Assembly: GCA_028694405.1 (NCBI GenBank)
Contig: JAQUTM010000054.1
Location: forward strand, 1-12,322
DNA: 12,322 nt
Origin: Oscillospiraceae bacterium
Lineage (GTDB): Bacteria > Bacillota > Clostridia > Oscillospirales > Ruminococcaceae
Direction of reading: 5' to 3'
In this document: piece by piece, positions 1-5,493 of the stretch
Layout of the letters: every line of letters starts with the position of its first letter
How positions within the stretch are numbered: the first letter of the stretch is position 1
The notes under the pieces: generated by a model
Databases searched by the model: none
The model's input: only the letters and a program-made list of their open reading frames with translations
Told to the model about the DNA's origin: nothing
Made by a program: the position numbers and the translations under genes

Positions 1-1
1 G

Positions 2-838
2 GATGCCGAGTACAAGGGCCTTGCCAGTGGGTGGGACAGCTTTGACCAAATGTCGCTGATAGAGCGTGGCTGTGTAACCATTATTGCGGCACGCCCCGGC
101 GGCGGCAAAACCGATTTTAGCGTAAACCTTGTCACACGCTTGGCGCTGCGGTTTCACGTAAGCTATTTCACGCTGGAAATGACACGCCCTCAGCTGTTAA
201 ACCGCATTGCCAGCCGCATTACCAAAATCAACAGCAACGTGATACGCACCCACCAAACCACCGCCACGCAAAAGGCAAGCGTGTTTAAGGCGTTGGAGCT
301 GATGCAGGCGCAGCTGCACCTCATCATAGACGACAAAGCGCGGCTTACCATAGACGAGCTGGAGAACAAAATCATTGCACAGCGGCCCGATGTGATTTTT
401 ATAGACCATGTGGGCTTGATGCAGGGCAGTAATCCATACACCAAAAAGGTGGAGGTGCTGACGGAAATTACAGGCCGCCTAAAGGAAATTGCCAAAAAGT
501 ACAACATTGCCGTGGTACAGCTTGTGCAGATAAACCGTGAACAGGAAAAGCGCAAGGGCGCACCCACCATGGCAGATTTAAAGGGCAGCGGCAGCTTTGA
601 GGAAGACTGCGACAGCGCACTGTTTATCTGCCCCGAAATTACCCCCGCCAAGGACAGCCCGGCAGATGAGGACTATATACAGGTGCAGGTGCGCATTGCC
701 AAAAACCGCAACGGCCCACAGACCACGCTGTACTATTGCTGGCAGCAGCAGTTTCATGCCTGGCAGCCGTTATCCTATATTTATGACGATTTTAAAGAAG
801 TGGCGCAAACCCCACAGCAAATAACATTTGCAGGCTAA
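2..838 (+). CDS. DnaB-type replicative DNA helicase, RecA-like domain (5' end outside window)
   Basis: Hexameric helicases of this family unwind DNA at the phage replication fork using ATP. The frame is open from base 2, and residues before the Met at 50 (GLASGWDSFDQ) already match the family's lead-in to Walker A, so the gene starts upstream and 50 is an internal Met. Visible motifs in order are Walker A ARPGGGKT, the catalytic-Glu segment YFTLEM, Walker B DVIFIDHVGLM, the QINRE segment, DLKGSGSFEEDCD, and the arginine-finger motif AKNRNG near the C-terminus. All are intact, so the ATPase core looks functional. The Walker B follow-on is DH where many DnaB proteins have DY. The product ends in TPQQITFAG, a tail repeated at the end of the next small gene. 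Family assignment is firm; phage origin is inferred from the holin and att site. Confidence 0.9.
   Translation, partial: DAEYKGLASGWDSFDQMSLIERGCVTIIAARPGGGKTDFSVNLVTRLALRFHVSYFTLEMTRPQLLNRIASRITKINSNVIRTHQTTATQKASVFKALELMQAQLHLIIDDKARLTIDELENKIIAQRPDVIFIDHVGLMQGSNPYTKKVEVLTEITGRLKEIAKKYNIAVVQLVQINREQEKRKGAPTMADLKGSGSFEEDCDSALFICPEITPAKDSPADEDYIQVQVRIAKNRNGPQTTLYYCWQQQFHAWQPLSYIYDDFKEVAQTPQQITFAG
817..838 (+). repeat. 22-bp direct repeat copy 1 with internal dyad
   Basis: This copy differs from the one at 996-1017 at a single base. It holds the dyad GCAAAT-AAC-ATTTGC (817-831) and overlaps the helicase stop codon. Flanking bases (CAAAC then CCCA) are also partly shared. It may be a protein-binding site or a scar of a small duplication. 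Confidence 0.8.
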
Positions 839-849
839 CGGGGTACAAA

Positions 850-1017
850 ATGCAAAAAAGAAGACATCTATCCGCTTCTTTCCACGAGGGTTATTCCTCA
901 AAGGCGATGGCCGACGATGTCTTCTTTCGCTCAATATGGCACAAGCTAAACCCAACGTCAATAACAGATAAATGCCCTAAACAACAAACGCCCAAGCAAA
1001 TAGCATTTGCAGGCTAA
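850..1017 (+). CDS. Small protein of 55 residues with a helicase-like C-terminal tail
   Basis: An uninterrupted ATG frame of 55 codons lies between helicase and ParA-like genes. GGGG at 840-843 gives a plausible, weak ribosome binding site six bases before the ATG. The product starts MQKRRHLSASFHEGYSS, is basic, has no membrane segment, and ends TPKQIAFAG*, matching the helicase end TPQQITFAG*. I recognise no family for the N-terminal 45 residues. The frame covers nearly the whole gap between the two neighbours, in the same direction, which supports a real gene in the same operon. However, the shared tail could be only a by-product of the 22-bp DNA repeat. A 12-bp inverted repeat inside the coding region could fold in the mRNA. 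Function unknown. Confidence 0.5.
   Translation: MQKRRHLSASFHEGYSSKAMADDVFFRSIWHKLNPTSITDKCPKQQTPKQIAFAG
857..927 (+). repeat. 12-bp perfect inverted repeat enclosing a small hairpin
   Basis: AAAGAAGACATC (857-868) pairs perfectly with GATGTCTTCTTT (916-927). Inside, GAGG (886-889) can pair with CCTC (896-899) over a six-base loop. There is no U-tract, so it is not a simple terminator. It could be an mRNA structure affecting expression of the small gene or of the ParA-like gene, or a DNA-level site. Confidence 0.6.
996..1017 (+). repeat. 22-bp direct repeat copy 2 with internal dyad
   Basis: This is the second copy, with dyad GCAAAT-AGC-ATTTGC (996-1010), ending at the stop codon of the 55-residue gene and lying just upstream of the ParA-like gene's ribosome binding site. 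Its position before a ParA-like gene is compatible with an operator or centromere-like site, but two copies alone do not prove this. Confidence 0.75.
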
Positions 1018-1041
1018 GCCCTGCACAAAGGAGTGTAAACC

Positions 1042-1827
1042 ATGCGTATTATCAGTTTTATCAATCTCAAAGGCGGCGTTGCCAAAACGGTAAGCGCCAT
1101 CAATTTTGCATATATCCTAAGCCAAAAGGGCTACCGTGTGTTGCTCATCGATGCGGATAAGCAGGGCAACACCACCAAGTTTTTTAATCTGCTGGACTAT
1201 GACGCACCCAGCATGAGCGACATTTTAACAAAGCGTGGCATTGCCATTGCCGACGTGGCACAGCCCACATCTTACGAAAATTTGCACGTGGTGCCTGCCA
1301 ACATGAGCCTGCTTACCGCCAACCGCACCGTTTTGCTGGACACCGCACGGGCACAGCAGACACGCCTAAAAAAAGCGTTACAGCCCCAGTGGGACGACTA
1401 CGATTTTTGTATCATCGACCATGCGCCCGACATTGGCTACAGCGGCAACATTGACAAAAACATTTTGTACACGGCTTTCCTCGCACCACTGCCCGACACA
1501 GAAGTGATGCAGCCTTTAAGCAAAGAGCCTTGCCGTATGCACATTGGTTTTGCAAGTGAGGGAGACATCAAAAAGCTAACCACCAAAATCACAGGCCTCG
1601 GCATTGCAGCAGAGGCAAAAGACGGCTACATCATCACAGGCCTAGCCAGCGCAGGTGACCAGTGCTACATCATGCAGGACTGTATTGCGCTTGGTGTTGC
1701 GTATGAGATGTATACCGAAGACAACAAGGCCAACGAAAAAGTTACTTTGACCACAGCACTTTTAAACTTAGACCAAGCATACGACCAAATACACAACGAA
1801 ATTGTAAACATCATCAATATTTTATAG
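1042..1827 (+). CDS. ParA-like ATPase N-terminus fused to an unrelated C-terminal half
   Basis: ParA ATPases position DNA by ATP-dependent dimerisation on the nucleoid. The first ~130 of 261 residues are typical: deviant Walker A KGGVAKT with signature Lys10 and Lys15, LLIDADKQGNTT with Asp37, and Walker B FCIID with Asp126. After about residue 131 the sequence leaves the family. The usual ParA C-terminal switch and dimerisation segments are absent and are replaced by ~125 residues (including CRMHIGFASEGDIKKL and TALLNLDQAYDQIHNEI) that I do not recognise. Length alone looks normal, so the chimera is easy to miss. AAAGGAG at 1027-1033, eight bases before the ATG, fixes the start. The stop overlaps the ribosome binding site of the holin gene. 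Likely an in-frame deletion fusion of an early phage gene with a late gene; ParA activity is doubtful. Confidence 0.75.
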   Translation: MRIISFINLKGGVAKTVSAINFAYILSQKGYRVLLIDADKQGNTTKFFNLLDYDAPSMSDILTKRGIAIADVAQPTSYENLHVVPANMSLLTANRTVLLDTARAQQTRLKKALQPQWDDYDFCIIDHAPDIGYSGNIDKNILYTAFLAPLPDTEVMQPLSKEPCRMHIGFASEGDIKKLTTKITGLGIAAEAKDGYIITGLASAGDQCYIMQDCIALGVAYEMYTEDNKANEKVTLTTALLNLDQAYDQIHNEIVNIINIL

Positions 1828-1839
1828 GAGGACGTCTCA

Positions 1840-2304
1840 ATGGAAAACAACATTGGCAAAATCAAAGCATGCTTGATTGCTTTCGGTACCGCATTAACCG
1901 CATGGCTGGGGGCGCTGGCCATACCGGTGTACTTACTTGTAGGGTGTAACCTAATCGACTATTTTACAGGCTTGTCGGCCGCACCGTTCCGTGACCAAAA
2001 GCGCAACAGCCGTACCGGCATAAAGGGTATCATTAAAAAGATAGCCATGTGGGTGCTGGTGCTGATTGGTTTCTTTATAGATATGCTGCTGGCTTATCTG
2101 GCCGACACAGTAGGGTGGACGCTGCCCATCAGCTACGCTGTTGCAGCTTTAGTGTGCGTATGGCTGATTGCAAACGAACTGCTCAGCATTATTGAAAATA
2201 TCTCTGACATCGGTATCGACGTGCCTTTCCTGCGGCCGCTTGTAGAGTGGGTAAAGGGTAAGGCAGAGACGGCAGGTAAGTTGGAAGACAGCAAAAAAGA
2301 ATAA
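1840..2304 (+). CDS. Phage holin, holin-4 (TcdE/BhlA-like) family
   Basis: Holins of this family form holes in the cytoplasmic membrane late in phage infection, releasing endolysin or toxins. The 154-residue product has three hydrophobic segments, roughly residues 9-37, 66-88 and 92-112. It carries the family hallmarks IDYFTGL, a basic stretch before GIKGIIKK, a DMLL segment in the second helix, and NELLSIIEN after the third, with a charged, Lys-rich tail. AGGAGG at 1826-1831 lies eight bases before the ATG and overlaps the upstream stop, so translation is probably coupled. Length is normal for the family and nothing looks broken. No endolysin gene lies beside it in the window, so it may now be an orphan holin or act with an enzyme encoded elsewhere. 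Confidence 0.88.
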   Translation: MENNIGKIKACLIAFGTALTAWLGALAIPVYLLVGCNLIDYFTGLSAAPFRDQKRNSRTGIKGIIKKIAMWVLVLIGFFIDMLLAYLADTVGWTLPISYAVAALVCVWLIANELLSIIENISDIGIDVPFLRPLVEWVKGKAETAGKLEDSKKE

Positions 2305-2316
2305 CGGATAAAACAC

Positions 2317-2364
2317 AAGCCCACAGCTGCCAGATAAAAAGTTTGGTGGTTGCGGGCTTTTTTT
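2317..2364 (+). terminator. Rho-independent terminator after the holin
   Basis: A 15-pair stem (2317-2331 with 2345-2359), including three G-U pairs and one mismatch, has a 13-base loop and is followed by a run of T to 2364. It closes the helicase-to-holin transcription unit. In the other direction the sequence after the stem is only loosely T-rich, so it may also slow transcription of the convergent gene. Confidence 0.85.
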
Positions 2365-2489
2365 GGTTACTTTTGTTGCATGAGGTTAAAAAAATGGTTA
2401 TACTGTGGGAATCTATTAAGTTTGAGGGGTGGAGATTAACAGTAATAATGTTAAATATAAATAAAGGATATAGTAAAATCACTTCTGTC

Positions 2490-4148
2490 TCAACGATATT
2501 GTGTTTTAGATTTTTTCACTTCCTTTACTTTTCCAGAAAAAAAGAGATAAGGCATTATCCTGTTTTCTTGTAAGACTTTCGGTCCTAAAATCACCTGTTT
2601 ATATTCTAAAGATTTTTCGATTTCGACGTAGAGTTGTGGGACAATCCAAGATTTGTCATCTACTAATGGTGTAACTGAATATTTTATAAGGCGCAGTTCG
2701 TTTTCATGTGCATAAGAACTATCTTTGAATAAGTAACGAATTTGATCTAATATTTCCTCAACAATTTTGTCCACTAAGTTATCGTTTCTTTGTTTTAAAG
2801 AGGCAATCTTATCAAAATGTTTTTTGAAATTGCTAAGTGCAATTGTAATACGATTTCCTAAGTCACTGGGATCTTGCTGGAATTGGTTAAAGGTTATAGT
2901 GAATTTTTTTGGAGTGTAGGAAAGGTAGCATACGCGATATAAGAAGTTGTTTTCAACATTTTTATCGCAGCCAAGCCAGAAAGAATCTGTGAGATCTTCA
3001 TGGGTGTAGTCAAAAAAATCTCTTTTGAACACAAGACAGCACCCATGACCCTCGTTTCCATACATTGACCACATTGGCAACTCATCAATGGCTGTCGTAA
3101 AACAAGATAGGTAAATGTTTGATGATTTATCAATAGAGAATCTGGTTTCGTTTACCTCGGTACCCTGGAGGAAAGATATAAGTGCTTTCCCTTCAGATGG
3201 GTCATTCATGTAGTTTGCATTCCACATTCTAAGTTTTGCTGATGTATTATTAGGAAGAACCAAATACTTAAGATTTTCAATTTTAGTGTAATGACCAATA
3301 AAATCTTTGGTTTCTGGGACAATCAAAAGATTTTTTATTTCAAAAGCGTAATATAGTAACGCTAAAATTTCAACCTTAAGATCAACATAGTTGGGCTGAT
3401 TTCTGAATTTATTCTCATTAAAAAACTTATTCATTCTCTTTCCCAGAATTTCCACCGGATAGGAGGACTCTAATTTTAAACTGTCAGCTAATCGGTTATA
3501 TTCTGGATAATATGGACTTTTGATATATTCACCAAAGGAATCTAATGCTTGTGGTTTTGATAAAAACTCCTCTATTAATTTGTCTCGTTTTTCTATATTA
3601 CTGAATTTTTGATTAAAAATAACTCTTGCATATGCGGTATTGGTTTGAGGGTCATTCATAGTGGCACACATTTTAACGATTTTTGTGGCGTAATCCAATC
3701 GATCACGTGCTTTGCTGATGGCTATGCTATACCAAATTTTAGCCAAAGGCTCGGCAAGTCTATCAGTTTTGTACTTATCGTAAAGCTGCTCAATTTCTGT
3801 TGCATATTGCTTAAGCTCGCCAACTGTACAAGTAGAAAAATAGGACTGGTTGAATTTTATTCTGCCAAGAGCTTCAGCGGTACTTTGAGTAGGGTTTTCT
3901 TGAAACAAAATTTTTAGTTCATGAGAAATAGCCACCATTTCTGTGGAAGTAACGCGTAAGCTTAAGTTAAATAATATGGTTGCGTACAAATTAGCATTAT
4001 CGTCAGAAGAATCATTCTCATATTTTTTTTTCAATTCACCTACATATTTCCGCTGAATGGAGGTGGGTTTATCCACAGAATCGTTATATATTTTCTCTAA
4101 ATTTTCATTTGCTTGGAACGAGGGTTGATTTTCCATTGATGTTTTCAT
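2490..4148 (-). CDS. DUF2971-domain protein with a helical-repeat N-terminus; prophage cargo
   Basis: The 552-residue product has no signal peptide or membrane segment. Residues ~50-210 form about four degenerate 40-residue helical repeats, TPR-like, aligning on NLYATILFNLSL, LGRIKFNQSYF, LAKIWYSIAIS and YARVIFNQKF. Residues ~283-520 match the DUF2971 pattern: HYTKIENLKYL, then MNDPSEG, then SCFTTAIDELPMWSMYG and GCCLVF. The biochemical role of DUF2971 is not established. The start at 4148 is supported by AAGGGA seven bases upstream; an in-frame Met lies four codons later. It is transcribed against the phage genes from its own promoter and is clearly more AT-rich than they are. Its place between the lysis gene and the att end is where temperate phages often carry accessory (moron, frequently anti-phage) genes. 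A defence role is my inference only. Confidence 0.75.
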   Translation of the reverse strand: MKTSMENQPSFQANENLEKIYNDSVDKPTSIQRKYVGELKKKYENDSSDDNANLYATILFNLSLRVTSTEMVAISHELKILFQENPTQSTAEALGRIKFNQSYFSTCTVGELKQYATEIEQLYDKYKTDRLAEPLAKIWYSIAISKARDRLDYATKIVKMCATMNDPQTNTAYARVIFNQKFSNIEKRDKLIEEFLSKPQALDSFGEYIKSPYYPEYNRLADSLKLESSYPVEILGKRMNKFFNENKFRNQPNYVDLKVEILALLYYAFEIKNLLIVPETKDFIGHYTKIENLKYLVLPNNTSAKLRMWNANYMNDPSEGKALISFLQGTEVNETRFSIDKSSNIYLSCFTTAIDELPMWSMYGNEGHGCCLVFKRDFFDYTHEDLTDSFWLGCDKNVENNFLYRVCYLSYTPKKFTITFNQFQQDPSDLGNRITIALSNFKKHFDKIASLKQRNDNLVDKIVEEILDQIRYLFKDSSYAHENELRLIKYSVTPLVDDKSWIVPQLYVEIEKSLEYKQVILGPKVLQENRIMPYLFFSGKVKEVKKSKTQYR

Positions 4149-4202
4149 AGAGATTTCCCTTTCTATAACGAATATAATTTAATGGTTTGTTTTAATAATA
4201 TT

Positions 4203-4211
4203 ATTATATCA
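4203..4211 (-). promoter_or_regulatory. Extended -10 promoter for the DUF2971 gene
   Basis: On the minus strand the sequence reads TGATATAAT, a perfect TG-N-TATAAT extended -10, about 55 bases before the start codon. No good -35 is seen, which is normal for extended -10 promoters. The surrounding DNA is very AT-rich. Confidence 0.6.
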
Positions 4212-4307
4212 GATCCGAACAATAACAGGTAGATTTTTCCAGATATATCTAGGTCTATCTAAAAATAAAGTAAAAATGTATTTAGTATATCTTTCTGGTT
4301 GGAGAAT

Positions 4308-4469
4308 ATGACGACAAAATATACAAGAGTTGAATATCTACTCTATAACTATTTATCCGCCAATTGCCCATTATGTTTAAAAGGTGAAACAGAGGAGAAA
4401 GCGTATCCGCGCAGGCGACCCAGTACACTAGAAATAAAGTGTATTGGTACGGCATTTTTTCTGAATTAA
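4308..4469 (+). CDS. Possible small protein of 53 residues with a CPLC motif
   Basis: An ATG frame of 53 codons begins MTTKYTRVEYLLYNYL and contains NCPLC, a basic PRRRP stretch and IKCIG, so three Cys could bind metal. GGAG lies only three bases before the ATG, closer than usual. It lies divergently from the DUF2971 gene and before the att fragment, where small prophage or cargo genes occur. I recognise no family, and a frame of this size can occur by chance, so this is tentative. Confidence 0.25.
   Translation: MTTKYTRVEYLLYNYLSANCPLCLKGETEEKAYPRRRPSTLEIKCIGTAFFLN
4420..4447. repeat. 10-bp inverted repeat near the element end
   Basis: CCAGTACACT (4420-4429) pairs with AGTGTATTGG (4438-4447) with one G-U pair and an eight-base loop. 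A T-run begins seven bases later, too far for a classic terminator. It could be a weak terminator or a protein-binding site near the attachment region. Confidence 0.45.
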
Positions 4470-4594
4470 ACTTCTAGTTATAAGTATTTAGGCTACAATA
4501 AAAACCACTTAGCCAAAAACAAAAACACATAAACAAAATATAAACAAACATTAAAAAGTACAGTATTTATCGAGCAACACAAAAATATTTAAAA

Positions 4595-4641
4595 CCTTGG
4601 TAAGGACGAGGTCACCAGTTCGAATCTGGTTAGCAGCTCCA
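4595..4641 (+). other. 3' fragment of a tRNA-Thr(GGU) gene: attachment site
   Basis: The bases read as the tRNA from the anticodon loop onward: loop TTGGTAA (4597-4603, anticodon GGT), 3' anticodon stem GGACG, variable AGGTC, T-stem ACCAG, T-loop TTCGAAT, T-stem CTGGT, acceptor TAGCAGC, then T and CCA (4639-4641). Upstream there is no D-arm, no 5' acceptor strand, and only CC of the 5' anticodon stem, so this is not a working tRNA. Such a fragment is the footprint left when a tyrosine integrase recombines in a tRNA gene. The intact tRNA should lie to the left, outside the window. Confidence 0.85.
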
Positions 4642-4644
4642 AAA

Positions 4645-4694
4645 AACGCTTACAAATGGCTTAACAAAGCCAAATGTAAGCGTTTTTGTTTTTG
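4645..4694 (+). terminator. Terminator following the tRNA fragment
   Basis: AACGCTTACA (4645-4654) pairs with TGTAAGCGTT (4675-4684). After a small internal loop, TGGCTT (4657-4662) pairs with AAGCCA (4667-4672). The stem is followed by TTTTTGTTTTT. It begins four bases after CCA and is probably the original tRNA terminator, or that of a convergent integrase. Confidence 0.85.
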
Positions 4695-4729
4695 TCATTT
4701 TATCTTGTAATCTTAAAAAATTGCCTTAT

Positions 4730-4748
4730 TAGTATCAAACTAGTATCA
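4730..4748. repeat. Two 8-bp direct repeats, possible integrase arm sites
   Basis: TAGTATCA occurs at 4730-4737 and 4741-4748, a period of 11 bases or about one helical turn. The pair sits between the att fragment and the integrase remnant, where arm-type integrase binding sites are usual. Binding is inferred. Confidence 0.45.
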
Positions 4749-4753
4749 CAATT

Positions 4754-4888
4754 TTACAGGTCCAACAGTTGTGTGGTGTCATACAACTGCTGCATATCAT
4801 CGTGATTTAACAAGAAGTAATTTTCACGGCTGGTATCTGCATCGGTATGCCCTACAATAGCGGTGTAAAATTCTTCTTTACTTCCACG
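4754..4888 (-). pseudogene. 3' remnant of a tyrosine recombinase (integrase)
   Basis: Reading leftward to a TAA at 4754-4756, the frame gives about 45 residues including SKEEFYTAIVGHTDADTSR then ENYFLLN. This matches the C-terminal core of tyrosine integrases, a GH motif with the nucleophile Tyr ten residues after the His, followed by a short acidic/hydrophobic tail. The rest of the enzyme (N-terminal domains, catalytic Arg) is missing. Similarity stops near 4888, where an unrelated gene begins on the opposite strand. The 3' end faces the tRNA fragment, the standard arrangement of tRNA-targeting integrases. It probably belongs to a second element integrated at the same site. Confidence 0.65.
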
Positions 4889-4891
4889 CTT

Positions 4892-5230
4892 ATGGCGACA
4901 ACTAATATAACAGCAACAAAAGAAACCCCAAAAACCATACCGTTCCGCACCCTGCGTGCAAATGAGATTACCTGTAGCCTTATGGACGTTGGCGAAAACG
5001 GCGCACTGGTACTGCTTTACCCAAACCCTGCCGCGGTGCAGGACATTTTAGACGAGGCGGTGGGGCAGATTGGCTGGCAACGCAGGCACTATGCCGTTGG
5101 CGGCGGCGTGTATTGCAGCTTGGGCGTGCGCATGGGTGACGGCTTTATCTGGAAAGATGACGCAGGCGATTGCAACGGCACCCAAAAGGTAAAGGGCAGT
5201 GCAACCGATAAAGAGCAGCTCCGGCAATAA
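4892..5230 (+). pseudogene. Truncated Rad52-like phage single-strand annealing protein
   Basis: Phage annealing proteins of this Rad52-like group pair complementary single strands during recombination. From the ATG at 4892 the product (112 residues) shows FRTLRANEITC, GALVLLYPNP, ILDEAVG then WQRRHY, VYCSLGVR, GFIWKDDAG and KGSATD, in the order seen in clostridial phage homologues. Those continue with a helix of the form DAFKRA and a further region; here KEQLRQ and a stop follow directly, so the C-terminal part is lost. No ribosome binding site precedes 4892, because the upstream bases are integrase remnant, so the promoter side is lost too. An in-frame ATG at 4847 lies within the integrase remnant and is not the native start. 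A relic rather than a working gene. Confidence 0.7.
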
Positions 5231-5493
5231 TTTTAAAAAGAAATTGTTTTATTTATATGCAACTGAAAGTAAAGTTCAAACAGTATAAAAAAGAGGCAAT
5301 AGCGCAGATTTCATAAAGAAAAATAGTTTCTGCAATATCATATGTCTACTTGCAACCAGACAGAAAGAGATATTTTTGTAACGAAGAGCACATGAGTTCC
5401 AAACACACCATTTGCATAGTTTTTTCATAGAATGTTATAAGCCTACTTTGAAGTAGAGCTTTGCAGACAACCCCATTAAGGAGAAATGAGATT
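5231..5493. other. AT-rich intergenic stretch before the SpoIID-type gene
   Basis: No coding remnant is visible after the annealing-protein relic. The stretch probably contains the right boundary of the mobile-element debris and the promoter of the next gene. CATAGAAT at 5426-5433 resembles the -10 of mother-cell sporulation sigma factors but lacks a convincing -35. Confidence 0.4.
5439..5461. promoter_or_regulatory. Dyad sequence just upstream of the SpoIID-type gene
   Basis: CTACTT-TG-AAGTAG (5443-5456) is a perfect dyad, extended by AAGC/GCTT on the outside with a one-base bulge. It lies about 17 bases before the ribosome binding site. The two-base centre favours a DNA-binding site over an RNA hairpin. 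No regulator can be named. Confidence 0.3.

Larger units (their letters stand above)
1..4641. mobile_element. Right part of a decayed prophage, ending at a tRNA-Thr att fragment
   Basis: Phage-type genes (DnaB-like helicase, ParA-like ATPase, holin) run left to right. A reversed, AT-rich cargo gene follows, and the stretch closes with the 3' fragment of a tRNA-Thr(GGU) gene. In tRNA-targeted integration the intact tRNA lies at one end and its displaced 3' end marks the other, so the left end and the integrase of this element should lie outside the window. The direct step from replication genes to a holin, with no capsid, portal, tail or endolysin genes, implies a large internal deletion or a minimal satellite. 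The extent is inferred; only the right boundary is seen. Confidence 0.65.

Noticed and set aside
190..651. Open frame on the minus strand opposite the helicase gene
   Set aside because: It lies wholly antisense to a clear DnaB-family gene, has no family motifs, and its product has the composition of an antisense shadow.
2343..2573. 76-codon frame on the plus strand after the holin
   Set aside because: It starts inside the holin terminator, overlaps the 3' end of the DUF2971 gene, and has no family features.
4595..4641. Functional tRNA gene
   Set aside because: Only the part from the anticodon loop onward is present; the D-arm and 5' acceptor strand are missing.
4847..4891. Upstream start for the Rad52-like frame
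   Set aside because: These codons lie in the integrase remnant on the opposite strand, and the family homology begins after the ATG at 4892.
5461..5493. TTG start for the SpoIID-type gene
   Set aside because: The ribosome binding site AAGGAGA lies inside this stretch and points to the ATG at 5494.
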